64,000 nucleotides of DNA, from NCBI RefSeq assembly GCF_043196875.1, contig NZ_JBEBMX010000002.1, positions 1 through 64,000 on the forward strand, read 5' to 3'. Source of the stretch: Saccharospirillum sp043196875. GTDB lineage: Bacteria; Pseudomonadota; Gammaproteobacteria; Pseudomonadales; Natronospirillaceae. The notes under the pieces are model-generated. The model was not told the origin of the DNA and did not search any database. It saw only the letters and a program-made list of their open reading frames with translations. Shown piece after piece: positions 26,990-35,379 of this stretch; positions within the stretch are counted from its first letter, which is position 1, and every line of letters starts with the position of its first letter. Made by a program: the position numbers and the translations under genes.

Positions 26990-27768
26990 CCTTGACGATC
27001 CCTCAGGTTGCTCAGCCAGGCATTGGCCATTTCCACAAAGCCAGTCCCGGCTTTGCCCTGGGTTAACTGCTTGGGTTGGTGAGTCATGGTTGCCAGATGC
27101 GGCACGATGTTGGCAACGCCGACGCTGTTGGGAAAAGCTTCGAACATGGGTTCGTCGTTGGGCGCGTCGCCAATAAACAGCACCTGCTGTTGGGCGGCGG
27201 CTTCATCGAGTTTAAAGACATCGCGCAATAAACGTTTGGCCATGGCGGCTTTATTAAAGTCGCCACGCCAGACATTGATATGAATGGAGCTGCATTTGGC
27301 CTGGAAACCCGCGTCGATAAAGGTGGTGCATAGTTGATCGGCCTGGGCTTTGGTCAGGTGCGCATCCTGGCGGTAATCGATGGCGACATCGACCCAGCGC
27401 AGCGACTGGTCTTTGGCCAGCGCAACGTCGAACGACAGTGGCATCTCTTTAAGCGTTTGTAAGATGGCGGCCTGATCACTGCGATGCTGCTCAGCGCTGT
27501 CCCAGAATTGCCATTCAACCGAACCAGTGGCGCTGCGCAAGCCATAGAAGGCGCCGCCTTCACCGATCACCGCGGCGACCGGCCAGGTGCGCAGCATCAT
27601 GTCGCACCAACCGGCGCAGCCACCGGTAATGGGAATCACCGAGACACCGGCATCGGCCAGTTGGCACAGGGCGTGGTAGGTTTCAGCAGACAGACGACCC
27701 TGGGTGGTCAGGGTGTCATCGACATCGGTCAGCAGCAGTGTCAGCGGCGAGTAATCCAGGTTGGTCAT
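26986..27768 (-). CDS. HAD-superfamily phosphatase (class IIB)
   Basis: A 260-residue HAD hydrolase. Motif I is LLTDVDDTL (nucleophile D and acid D), motif II ITGG, the class IIB cap lies in the middle, and motif IV is LFIGDAPNDEPMFEAF. It resembles sucrose-phosphatase or mannosyl-3-phosphoglycerate-phosphatase-like members. Located between the GlpR-like regulator and the Na/Pi transporter in the ugp operon, it may dephosphorylate glycerol-3-phosphate or a related organic phosphate; that substrate is my inference. Its stop overlaps the transporter start. Confidence 0.8.
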   Translation of the reverse strand: MTNLDYSPLTLLLTDVDDTLTTQGRLSAETYHALCQLADAGVSVIPITGGCAGWCDMMLRTWPVAAVIGEGGAFYGLRSATGSVEWQFWDSAEQHRSDQAAILQTLKEMPLSFDVALAKDQSLRWVDVAIDYRQDAHLTKAQADQLCTTFIDAGFQAKCSSIHINVWRGDFNKAAMAKRLLRDVFKLDEAAAQQQVLFIGDAPNDEPMFEAFPNSVGVANIVPHLATMTHQPKQLTQGKAGTGFVEMANAWLSNLRDRQG

Positions 27769-27776
27769 GCCGTCGG

Positions 27777-28532
27777 TTAAGCCTCGGTTTCGATAATATC
27801 CAGCGTGGATGGCAGTCGGTGCCGCAAATCGTTGCTGAGTTGGTCGGTGATAAACAGGTCAAGCTGATCGAAGTCGACCACTCGAGCCAGTGCCTGGCGT
27901 TCCCACTTGGAGTGATCGGCAATTAAGACGCGGCGTCTGGCATTGGCAATGATAGCGCGACTGACTTCGGCTTCGCGTAGATCAAAATCCATGGCACCGC
28001 GGTTCGGGTCCAGGCTGCCACAGCCAATGATGCCATAGTCGGCACAAAAGTCGGCAAAGAAGGCGGTAGTGGCCGCGCCCACGACATCGTCATCATTGTG
28101 CCGTAAATGGCCGCCGGAAACGATCACCTCGGTGTTATCGCTGGCGCACAACACCGAAGCCACCTTCAGGTTGTTGGTCAAGACTTTACAGGGCCGACCC
28201 ATCAAGGCGCGAGCGACGAACTCCATCGTCGTACCGATGCCCAGATGCAGCGAGGCATCGTCGGGCAGTCGGTCTGCCAGCGCTTTGGCGATGGCGCGCT
28301 TGGCCGGGGCGTTCATCACCTGGCGTGAACTGAACGAGAGGTTCACGCTCGATGATGGCAGGCTCACGCCACCATAACGCCGGCGCAACAAACCCGCTTC
28401 GCACAGTGGGGTAAGGTCGCGGCGGATGGTCTGAGGTGTCAGCTTAAAGTTGGCGGCCAGCGCTTCAACCTGGACGTGTTCTTCACGGCGAACCCAATCG
28501 AGAATGTGCTTCTGCCGTTGGTTCAGTTTCAT
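27777..28532 (-). CDS. glpR: DeoR-family regulator, GlpR-like
   Basis: A 251-residue DeoR-type repressor. The helix-turn-helix includes LTPQTIRRDLTPLCEAGLL and ends RRRYGGV. The sensor domain has LGIGTTMEFVARAL, VIVSGGHLRHNDDDVVG and LIADHSKWERQAL, close to GlpR, whose effector is glycerol-3-phosphate. It lies in the ugp operon, overlapping ugpQ by four bases. A palindrome with GlpR half-sites (TGTTCG/CGAACA) upstream of ugpB is the likely operator, giving feedback by the transported product. Confidence 0.82.
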   Translation of the reverse strand: MKLNQRQKHILDWVRREEHVQVEALAANFKLTPQTIRRDLTPLCEAGLLRRRYGGVSLPSSSVNLSFSSRQVMNAPAKRAIAKALADRLPDDASLHLGIGTTMEFVARALMGRPCKVLTNNLKVASVLCASDNTEVIVSGGHLRHNDDDVVGAATTAFFADFCADYGIIGCGSLDPNRGAMDFDLREAEVSRAIIANARRRVLIADHSKWERQALARVVDFDQLDLFITDQLSNDLRHRLPSTLDIIETEA

Positions 28533-29254
28533 GCCGGCTGGATCAGCGCCGGGTCGTCGGTGATCAAGCCATCGACGCCCCAGCGCAGCAGGCGCTCGGC
28601 GGCTGCGGCGTCATTGACGGTGTAACAATACAGATCATAACCCGCGGCTTTAATGGCCTTAGCCTGACCTTCGGTCAGCTGATGATGGTCCAGATTAACG
28701 CTGCTCAACTCGAGAATACGCGCCACTTCCTGCCAGTTATCCGGCAGCGTTACCCACAAATGACCGCGCAGCCATTGCGGTCGGGCGCGATGCAGCCGCT
28801 CCAAAATTTCGCCGTTAAAACTGGTGATCAGCAGGCGGTTAAAATCTTGCCAATGAGCGTCGAGCAGTTCGATGCAGCGATCCGTAATGGCGTCGATGCT
28901 GAAGTCCGGATAGTGCTTGATTTCCAGGTTCAGTCCCAGACCCAGATCGCGAATATGAATCAGCGCCGCTTCCAGGCTGGGTAAGCGCTCACTGCGGTAA
29001 TCTGAGCTGAAGTGGCTGCCAACATCGAGATCTTTTACCGCCGCCCAATTTTGATCGGCCAGCTTACCTTGCGCCGGTGTCAGGCGGTCGAGTGTGCTGT
29101 CGTGAAACATCACAGCAGTGCCGTCGCCGAGCAAATTGGCGTCGATCTCTACCCAGTCCAGACCCGCATCGCGACTGAAGGTCATGGCACCGAGAGTGTT
29201 TTCAGGCGCGCGTCGGGCGCAACCGCGATGGCCGATAATGGGGCTGGCAATCAT
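28529..29254 (-). CDS. ugpQ: Glycerophosphodiester phosphodiesterase
   Basis: A 241-residue cytoplasmic GDPD enzyme that splits glycerophosphodiesters into glycerol-3-phosphate and an alcohol. The N-terminal active site is IGHRGCARRAPENTL (catalytic His, substrate Arg, metal Glu) followed by DWVEIDANLLGDGTAVMFHD with the metal Glu/Asp and second catalytic His. The later LNLEIKHYP supplies another metal Glu, and the C-terminus is WGVDGLITDDP. It has no signal peptide, as expected for UgpQ rather than periplasmic GlpQ. It overlaps ugpC and the regulator by four bases each. Confidence 0.92.
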   Translation of the reverse strand: MIASPIIGHRGCARRAPENTLGAMTFSRDAGLDWVEIDANLLGDGTAVMFHDSTLDRLTPAQGKLADQNWAAVKDLDVGSHFSSDYRSERLPSLEAALIHIRDLGLGLNLEIKHYPDFSIDAITDRCIELLDAHWQDFNRLLITSFNGEILERLHRARPQWLRGHLWVTLPDNWQEVARILELSSVNLDHHQLTEGQAKAIKAAGYDLYCYTVNDAAAAERLLRWGVDGLITDDPALIQPA

Positions 29255-30321
29255 GCAATTCTGAGCTCCGTTTGTGGGTCGAACAGGTGTAGCCGCTGGC
29301 GGTCAAAGCGCAAAGGAATACCTTCGCCGCTGTGAAAACGGGCTTTGCCGGACTGCTCTGCCAGCACCAAGGTATCGGTGTCAGGAAAGCTACCGTACAG
29401 CAGGGTATCGGCGCCGAGCGGCTCAATGATTTCAACACTCAGTGTAAAGTCCGATTGCTCCGGCGAACAGCTCTCCAGATGTTCCGGACGAAAGCCGAGG
29501 ATGACCTCACCGCTGTGATCAACCGCCTGCGGCAGCTGCAATCGTTGACCATTGGGCAGCACCAACGTGGTCGGATTTTCCAGGCTGACGGTCAAAAAAT
29601 TCATTGCCGGCGAACCGATAAAACCCGCCACAAAACGGCTGGCCGGTTGCTCGTAAAGCTCAATCGGCGGGCCGACTTGTTCCACCTTGCCACCGTTCAT
29701 CACCACCAGGCGATCGGCCAGCGTCATGGCTTCCACCTGATCGTGAGTGACATAGATGGCGGTGGTGCCAAAGCGCTGTTGCAGGCGTTTGATCTCGATG
29801 CGCATCTGCACGCGCAACTTGGCATCGAGGTTCGACAGCGGTTCGTCGAATAAAAACACCTGTGGATTACGCACGATGGCACGACCCATGGCAACGCGCT
29901 GCCGCTGGCCGCCCGATAAACGCGCGGGCTTGGCGTCGAGCAGATGTTCGATGTCCAGCGTCTGGGCGGCAGCGCGCACTTTGCGGTCGATGTCAGCACG
30001 CGATTCTCCACGGTTTTTCAGGCCGTACGCCATGTTGTTAAACACCGTCATGTGCGGATAGAGGGCGTAATTCTGAAACACCATGGCGATGTCGCGGTCA
30101 GCCGGTTCCAGGTCGTTTACCCGGCTCTCACCAATGTGCAGATCACCCGCGCTGATGGCTTCCAGCCCAGCGACCATGCGTAAGGTGGTCGACTTGCCGC
30201 AGCCTGATGGCCCGACCAACACCAGAAATTCACCATCCTGAATATCGAGGTTCAGATCGTGCACCGCGGTAAAACCGTTCGGGTATGTTTTGTGCAAATG
30301 TGTCAACGTTAAACTGGCCAC
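29251..30321 (-). CDS. ugpC: Glycerol-3-phosphate ABC transporter ATPase
   Basis: A 356-residue MalK/UgpC-type ATPase. Walker A is GPSGCGKST, the Q-loop is NYALYPHMTV, the signature is LSGGQRQRVAMGRAIV and Walker B is VFLFDEPLSNLDAKLR. A C-terminal TOBE/OB regulatory domain follows (GFRPEHLE). It energises UgpA-UgpE. Nine bases separate it from ugpE. Family members can serve other sugars, but the ugpQ and ugpB neighbours fix the role. Confidence 0.92.
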   Translation of the reverse strand: MASLTLTHLHKTYPNGFTAVHDLNLDIQDGEFLVLVGPSGCGKSTTLRMVAGLEAISAGDLHIGESRVNDLEPADRDIAMVFQNYALYPHMTVFNNMAYGLKNRGESRADIDRKVRAAAQTLDIEHLLDAKPARLSGGQRQRVAMGRAIVRNPQVFLFDEPLSNLDAKLRVQMRIEIKRLQQRFGTTAIYVTHDQVEAMTLADRLVVMNGGKVEQVGPPIELYEQPASRFVAGFIGSPAMNFLTVSLENPTTLVLPNGQRLQLPQAVDHSGEVILGFRPEHLESCSPEQSDFTLSVEIIEPLGADTLLYGSFPDTDTLVLAEQSGKARFHSGEGIPLRFDRQRLHLFDPQTELRIA

Positions 30322-30330
30322 AGTATCCCC

Positions 30331-31179
30331 TTACTTTTCCTGTTCAATCAGGCCTTTCACAAATAGTTTTTGCATCGCCAGTACGACGATTACCGGTGGC
30401 AACATGGCCAGAATGGTCGTCGTCATTATGAGGTTCCACGGAATCAAACCGTTGTCGGAGGTCATCAGGCGTTTAATGGCCATGACGATGGTGTAGTACT
30501 GATCGTCGGTAGTAATCAGCAATGGCCACAGATACTGGTTCCAGCCGTAGATAAATAAAATCACGAACAGAGCAGCAATATTATTGGCCGACAATGGCAG
30601 CAAGATGTCTTTGAAAAAACGGATCGGCCCGGCGCCATCGATGCGTGCGGCTTCGAGCAGCGAATCGGGCACCGACATAAAAAACTGCCGAAATAAAAAG
30701 GTCGCGGTGGCGCTGGCAATTAACGGGATGGTCAGACCGGCGTAGCTGTTAAGCAGGCCTAAGTTGGCGACCACTTCGTAGGTCGGCAGAATGCGCACCT
30801 CGACCGGCAACATCAACGTAATAAAGATCAGCCAGAAACACAGCTGACGACCGGGAAAGCGGAAATAAACAATGGCGTAGGCCGACATCATGGAAATCAC
30901 AATCTTGCCAACGGCGATGACCATGGCCATCACAAAGCTGTTCCACAGCATGCGCGTGGCCGATACCGAGACGCCCAAACCGCCGTCATTACTCAGCACA
31001 GTCATTAAATTGGCAATGGCCTGATCACCAAACCACAACGGCAAAATACCGGACACAAAGGCGCTGCTCGGATGGGTGGCCGCCACCAGCGCTACCCAGA
31101 TGGGCAGACTGATAACCGCAATGCCGAGCAGCAAGAGCAGATGACGCGTCAGCGTCAGCCAGGGTCTGTTTTCAACCAT
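30331..31179 (-). CDS. ugpE: Glycerol-3-phosphate ABC transporter permease UgpE
   Basis: A 282-residue inner-membrane permease of the MalG class with six hydrophobic segments. The cytoplasmic EAA loop is EAARIDGAGPIRFFKDILLPL. The C-terminal KGLIEQEK tail is typical of this class. Its ATG shares a base with the ugpA stop codon, so the two are coupled. Confidence 0.9.
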   Translation of the reverse strand: MVENRPWLTLTRHLLLLLGIAVISLPIWVALVAATHPSSAFVSGILPLWFGDQAIANLMTVLSNDGGLGVSVSATRMLWNSFVMAMVIAVGKIVISMMSAYAIVYFRFPGRQLCFWLIFITLMLPVEVRILPTYEVVANLGLLNSYAGLTIPLIASATATFLFRQFFMSVPDSLLEAARIDGAGPIRFFKDILLPLSANNIAALFVILFIYGWNQYLWPLLITTDDQYYTIVMAIKRLMTSDNGLIPWNLIMTTTILAMLPPVIVVLAMQKLFVKGLIEQEK

Positions 31180-32060
31180 CAGTATTGCACCTTCTTCTCG
31201 ACGTAACGGAACTGCACCACGGTCAGGGTGATGACAATCAGCATCAGCAACACCGACTGCGCCGACGATGAACCCAGGTCCAGACCGATAAAACCGTCCT
31301 CGAAAACTTTGTAAACCAGCGTCTTGGTGGAGTTACCCGGACCGCCTTGCGTCGTGGCGTGAATGACACCGAAGGTTTCAAAAAAGGCGTAGACCACATT
31401 CACCACCAGCAGAAAAAAAGCGGTCGGTGACAGCAGTGGAAAAACGATTTGCCAGAAGCGTCGGAACGGGCGCGCGCCGTCGATGGCGGCCGCTTCAATA
31501 AGTGAACGCGGAATAGCCTGTAGGCCGGCAACAAAGAAAATGAAGTTGTAGCTGATCTGCTTCCAGACCGAGGCAACAATAACCAGGATATTGGCCTCAA
31601 CGGAGTTCGCCAGATGATTCCAGTGGTAGCCGATTTTGCTCAGCCAGGATGGAATGACCCCGATGCTGGGGCTGAATAACATCAACCATAAAACGGCGGC
31701 AACTACGGGTGCGACGGCGTACGGCCAGATCAACAGAGTCTGGTAAAGGCGTGAGCCACGAATGACTTTATCGGCCATCGTTGCCAGCAATAACGCCAGT
31801 GCCATACCGATAAAGGCCACCCAGAAACTGAACAGGGCGGTGACGCGAATGGAGGTCCAGTATTCGGGGTCGGTGAGCAGATAAATAAAATTCTCGAACC
31901 AGACGAATTCGGTACTGAAACCAAAGGCGTCTTCGACTAAAAAGGATTGATACAAGGCCTGGCCAGCCGGCCAGATAAAAAACACCAGGGTGATGATCAA
32001 TTGCGGCGCGACCAAAAAATAAGGCAGCAATCGATGCTGGAAAACGGTCTTGTCATGCAT
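31179..32060 (-). CDS. ugpA: Glycerol-3-phosphate ABC transporter permease UgpA
   Basis: A 293-residue permease of the MalF/UgpA class with six transmembrane segments. It has LLPYFLVAPQLIITLVFFIW at the N-terminus and the EAA loop EAAAIDGARPFRRFWQIVFP. With UgpE it forms the membrane channel. The spacer of 99 bases before it carries two hairpins. The ATG lacks a strong Shine-Dalgarno; GGGTTTCACCC lies just upstream. Confidence 0.9.
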   Translation of the reverse strand: MHDKTVFQHRLLPYFLVAPQLIITLVFFIWPAGQALYQSFLVEDAFGFSTEFVWFENFIYLLTDPEYWTSIRVTALFSFWVAFIGMALALLLATMADKVIRGSRLYQTLLIWPYAVAPVVAAVLWLMLFSPSIGVIPSWLSKIGYHWNHLANSVEANILVIVASVWKQISYNFIFFVAGLQAIPRSLIEAAAIDGARPFRRFWQIVFPLLSPTAFFLLVVNVVYAFFETFGVIHATTQGGPGNSTKTLVYKVFEDGFIGLDLGSSSAQSVLLMLIVITLTVVQFRYVEKKVQY

Positions 32061-32094
32061 GGGTGAAACCCGGCTTGAAACCCAATCAAAAAGA

Positions 32095-32148
32095 CACGAC
32101 CGGACGCCCGGCCGTGTGTGAAATCAGGCGATGATGGCATCGCCTGAT
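32095..32148 (-). other. Two hairpins between ugpB and ugpA
   Basis: First on the transcript: ATCAGGCGATG (32123-32133) pairs perfectly with CATCGCCTGAT (32138-32148) around a 4-base loop. Second: CACGACCGG (32095-32103) with CCGGCCGTG (32108-32116), one G-U pair in the minus-strand RNA. No U-tract. As after rhaS, they likely keep the binding-protein mRNA more abundant than the rest. Confidence 0.7.
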
Positions 32149-32159
32149 GAGCCCACTTT

Positions 32160-33458
32160 TTAGCGGTTGGCGCGTTCGAAACGACGCAGTTGTTCGTTGC
32201 TGCGACGGGCGGCGCGATTCAGCGCACGCTCGGCGCTGGCGTCACCGTTCCAGACGGATTCCAGCGCTTCGTCGATGATGCCGCGAATCTGCGGGAAGTT
32301 GCCCAGACGCAAACCGCGGGAGTTGGCGGTCGGTGCCACCGAAGTCATCTGGTTGATGGCCACATCGGTGCCGGGATTGTTGGCGTAGAAACCCTGTTCT
32401 TTGGTCAGTTCAACCGCGGCATAAGTAATGGGCAGATAACCGGAGAACTGGTGCCAGTCGGCCTGAACTTCCGGCTGCGACAGGTATTCGAAGAAGCGGG
32501 CAACGGCCGGGTAGTGGTTTTCGTCCTGACCGCGCAAGGTCCACAGGGTGGCGCCACCGATAATGGTGTTTTGCGGCTGATCAATCTGGCTTTCCCAGTA
32601 GGGCAACTGGCTGACGCCGAATTCGAAATCGGTGTTGGCGCGTACCCCGGCGTAGCCGGCAGAAGATTCGGTGTACATGGCGCACTCGCCGCTGTAGAAG
32701 CGCGAAGCGCCTTCGCTGGTACGACCGGAATAACTGAAGATGCCGCTGTCATGCCATTGCGCCATCTGCTCAATGTGGGCGATCTGCAATTCGCTGTTGA
32801 ACACCACCTCGGTATCCAGGCCGCCAAAGCCATTGTCGTTGGTGGCGAAGGGCACGTTATGGCGCGCCGACAGGTTTTCCAGATGAATCCAGGATTGCCA
32901 GGCGGTGGTGAAACCACAGTCGTAACCGGCCTCCAGAATAGCCTGACCAAATTCATCCATTTCTTCCCAGGTTTTCGGACCACGGTCGGGCAGACCCGCA
33001 GCTTCGAAGGCGGCTTTGTTGTAGTACAGCACCGGCGTTGAGGAGTTAAACGGCATCGACAGCATGTTGCCGTTTTCATCGGCGTAGTAGCCGGTCACGG
33101 TGCTCAGATAGGCGCTTTGATCGAAACCATCACTGTACTCTTCCATCAACTGGTACACCGGATAAACCGCGCCTTCAGCAGCCATCATGGTGGCGGTGCC
33201 GACTTCGTAAACCTGAACGATGTCCGGTTGCTCGCCCGAGCGGAAAGCGGCGATGGCGCCGGTCATGGTTTCGCTGTAGTTGCCGCGATAGCTGGCGTTG
33301 ACCACAACGTCGTCTTGGGAGGCGTTAAAGTCGGCGACCATGGCGTCAACTTTTTCACCCAGAGCGCCGCCCATGGCGTGCCAGAAATTGATTTCGGTGG
33401 CGGCCTGAACCTGGCTGATGCCCGCCGCGACAGTCAGTGCAAGAAGCGTCTTCTTCAT
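32160..33458 (-). CDS. ugpB: Glycerol-3-phosphate / glycerophosphodiester binding protein
   Basis: A 432-residue periplasmic binding protein, cluster 1 type, with a signal peptide (KKTLLALTVAAGISQVQA) and the UgpB-typical start TEINFWHAMGGALGEKVDAM. Further family features are PDIVQVYEVGTATMMAAEGAV, LYYNKAAFEAAGLP and a Trp/Tyr-rich ligand site (SGYLPITYAAVEL). First gene of the operon; AAGGA lies about 12 bases before the ATG. The upstream spacer carries a GlpR-like palindrome and a candidate Pho box. Confidence 0.92.
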   Translation of the reverse strand: MKKTLLALTVAAGISQVQAATEINFWHAMGGALGEKVDAMVADFNASQDDVVVNASYRGNYSETMTGAIAAFRSGEQPDIVQVYEVGTATMMAAEGAVYPVYQLMEEYSDGFDQSAYLSTVTGYYADENGNMLSMPFNSSTPVLYYNKAAFEAAGLPDRGPKTWEEMDEFGQAILEAGYDCGFTTAWQSWIHLENLSARHNVPFATNDNGFGGLDTEVVFNSELQIAHIEQMAQWHDSGIFSYSGRTSEGASRFYSGECAMYTESSAGYAGVRANTDFEFGVSQLPYWESQIDQPQNTIIGGATLWTLRGQDENHYPAVARFFEYLSQPEVQADWHQFSGYLPITYAAVELTKEQGFYANNPGTDVAINQMTSVAPTANSRGLRLGNFPQIRGIIDEALESVWNGDASAERALNRAARRSNEQLRRFERANR

Positions 33459-33490
33459 GAGGTGTTACATCCTTTCAGTTGGCTGCTTAT

Positions 33491-33504
33491 TGTTCGAACG
33501 AATC
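33491..33504. promoter_or_regulatory. Second, degenerate GlpR-like site near ugpB
   Basis: TGTTCG-AA-CGAATC: the left half-site is identical to the stronger palindrome at 33614-33627 and the right half matches 4 of 6. It sits 33 bases before the ugpB start, a place where bound repressor could block transcription. Confidence 0.4.
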
Positions 33505-33577
33505 CCGGCAATGCCTGAGGTGCCAGCAATGCCTGGGCGTCGCTCATTGAATTCGCAGCCCACCTTAGGTGGCTTCT

Positions 33578-33595
33578 ATTGCAGGGCGTTGACAG
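33578..33595 (-). promoter_or_regulatory. Candidate Pho box upstream of ugpB
   Basis: On the minus strand CTGTCAA-CGCC-CTGCAAT has the 7-4-7 direct-repeat layout of PhoB sites. Against CTGTCAT the two heptamers match 6 of 7 and 5 of 7 by my count. E. coli ugpB is PhoB-activated. No convincing -10 follows, so this stays a candidate. Confidence 0.4.
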
Positions 33596-33613
33596 TTCCA
33601 TTGCGCTTTTATG

Positions 33614-33627
33614 TGTTCGATCGAACA
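33614..33627. promoter_or_regulatory. GlpR-like operator upstream of ugpB
   Basis: Perfect palindrome TGTTCG-AT-CGAACA. The half-sites equal those of E. coli GlpR operators, with a 2-base instead of a 4-base centre. A GlpR-like gene is encoded in the same operon. Confidence 0.65.
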
Positions 33628-33711
33628 TTTTTGCGGTCAGTGGCGCATCGGAACCCGGTGGTTCATCCGGTACAATGTCCGGCTTAAGCGGTAAGGGTTC
33701 AGGAGAGAAGC

Positions 33712-34332
33712 ATGAAAGCAGTTATGGGGTCTTTGGTATCGCTGCTGATGGGCTGTGTTTTGATAATGGCACCCGTCGGGGCAGAAGAGTCGGCTGAGGT
33801 GTCGTTACAGCAGGCGCGCACTGAGTTGATGAGTGCGGTATTTGAGGTGACGTTAAGCGGTGATGTCGATTTCGATTTCTCTCAATTGATGGTGGCCCAC
33901 CAAAGTGCCGGCGTGCAGATGGCCGAATTGATGCTCGATAAAACCGACAATGAACGACTGGGCCGAGTGGCTGAGTTGATTGTTAAAAAACACCGTGACG
34001 AGATCGAAGCCTTTGACACCTGGCTGGGACGTTACGACGAAGCCAACCCGGACGATGATGCGCAACTTATTCGCCAAACCTACCAGACGGTACTCGATCA
34101 ATTTGCGGATGACCGTGGTGAGTTTCAGGTGGAAGGCGATGCCGAAACCGTCTTCGCCCATGCCATGGTTTGGCACCACGAACTGGTGGTGAGTCTGGGG
34201 CAAGTGATACTCAACCACAGCGTCGATGCGCAACTGCGAATTCTGGCCGGCGATGTGGTGCGTGAAGCCAACCGTGACATCGCCGAGCTGCGCAACTGGA
34301 TGCAAACGCGTGAGCTGGAAAGCAGCCAGTAA
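33712..34332 (+). CDS. Exported DUF305-type ferritin-like protein
   Basis: A 206-residue protein with an N-terminal signal peptide ending near APVGAEES. The mature part looks like the DUF305 family, a four-helix bundle: DFDFSQLMVAHQSAGVQMAE, then LIVKKHRDEIEAFDTWL, and a repeated half AHAMVWHHELVVSLGQVIL and VVREANRDIAEL. The usual first HH of DUF305 is HQ here. Some members bind copper; none of that can be confirmed from the sequence. Stands alone after the divergent ugpB promoter region. Confidence 0.72.
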   Translation: MKAVMGSLVSLLMGCVLIMAPVGAEESAEVSLQQARTELMSAVFEVTLSGDVDFDFSQLMVAHQSAGVQMAELMLDKTDNERLGRVAELIVKKHRDEIEAFDTWLGRYDEANPDDDAQLIRQTYQTVLDQFADDRGEFQVEGDAETVFAHAMVWHHELVVSLGQVILNHSVDAQLRILAGDVVREANRDIAELRNWMQTRELESSQ

Positions 34333-34339
34333 GACTGGC

Positions 34340-34663
34340 TTATAAATCCTTGAAGCGATTTTTCAGCTCATCGAAGGTGCGGCGTTTCACATCTTCTTCC
34401 AGCTGTATCGGATCGGCGTCGGGGATCAGTTCGGAGGTGTCCAGATTGGCCGCTGGCGCATCGCTGTCGGCAGCTGGGGCGTCCAGTTGCTCCAGATGAT
34501 CTTGCAACAACACCAGCGCATCGACCGAGCCAGCCAGCGCCGGGTCTTCTTCAGACAGTTGTTCGATGCGTTTTTCCAATTTCCCGACCACGTCTTCAAT
34601 CGCCGCGCGATCGGGTTTTTGTTCGTTCAGCCATTGTTGGGCGCTTGCAGCGGAGGTAGCCAT
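34340..34663 (-). CDS. Small acidic hypothetical protein
   Basis: Not recognised. 107 residues, strongly acidic, no signal peptide or membrane segment. The first half is predicted helical and coiled-coil-like (AIEDVVGKLEKRIEQL), the middle is an Ala/Asp-rich linker with a repeated APAADSDAPAANLD pattern, and the end is a basic helix (RRTFDELKNRFKDL). Its ATG lies four bases from the head-to-head AlkB-like gene, so the two share a very tight divergent start. Confidence 0.6.
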   Translation of the reverse strand: MATSAASAQQWLNEQKPDRAAIEDVVGKLEKRIEQLSEEDPALAGSVDALVLLQDHLEQLDAPAADSDAPAANLDTSELIPDADPIQLEEDVKRRTFDELKNRFKDL

Positions 34664-34667
34664 AGTG

Positions 34668-35258
34668 ATGGGTGAAACCTTATTCGATGATGACAGCGGA
34701 CGGCTGCAAGTGTACCGGAATTGGTGCGCCGACGCCGAGTCCTGGCAGCAGCGATTGCAACAGCAATTAAGCTGGCGCCAGGGCGAGGTGCGGGTTTATG
34801 GCCGTGAACACGTTACGCCTCGGCTGGAAAGCTGGTTTGGTGCGCCCGGTGTACGCTACCGCTACAGTGGCCAGACGCTGGTCGCCGAGGGCTGGCCGGA
34901 GGTTGTTAAACCCTTGGTAGACGCTGTCTGCGACACAACCGAAGTGGCCTTCAATGCCGTGCTCGCCAACTGGTATCGCAATGGTGACGACCGCATGGGC
35001 TGGCACGCCGACAACGAAGCGGAGTTAGGTGTGAACCCGCCGGTGGCCAGTGTGTCGCTCGGCGCCCGGCGCGATTTTCGTCTGCGTCGCAACAGCGATC
35101 ACCGCCAGACGCTCAGCGTTGCACTCGGCGAAGGCGATTTATTGTTAATGGATGGCGCCTTGCAACATCACTGGCAGCACTGCGTTCCCAAGCGTGCCCG
35201 TGCCGAGGCGAGGCTGAGTTTGACCTTCCGGCGCGTTATCTTTGCTGCAAAGTTATGA
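34668..35258 (+). CDS. AlkB-like 2-oxoglutarate/Fe(II) dioxygenase
   Basis: A 196-residue enzyme of the AlkB family, close to the ALKBH2/3-like bacterial group. It oxidatively removes alkyl groups from DNA or RNA bases using Fe(II), O2 and 2-oxoglutarate. The iron ligands H113 and D115 lie in MGWHADNE and H171 in HHWQHCVP; R182 and R188 in RLSLTFR bind 2-oxoglutarate. The ATG at 34668 is chosen with GGAGG 11 bases upstream; a GTG at 34665 has better spacing and is equally possible. The RBS lies inside the divergent neighbour's coding sequence. Confidence 0.88.
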   Translation: MGETLFDDDSGRLQVYRNWCADAESWQQRLQQQLSWRQGEVRVYGREHVTPRLESWFGAPGVRYRYSGQTLVAEGWPEVVKPLVDAVCDTTEVAFNAVLANWYRNGDDRMGWHADNEAELGVNPPVASVSLGARRDFRLRRNSDHRQTLSVALGEGDLLLMDGALQHHWQHCVPKRARAEARLSLTFRRVIFAAKL

Positions 35259-35379
35259 ATAGCCGAGGTTTCGTCCTGGTTGCCACGCCCGGACCGCTCA
35301 GTTGATATACTGAGCCACTGAAAGAATCGATCCGCCCCGACGAGCGGAAGCACTCGCAGAAGTAAGAGGAGAACCACAG

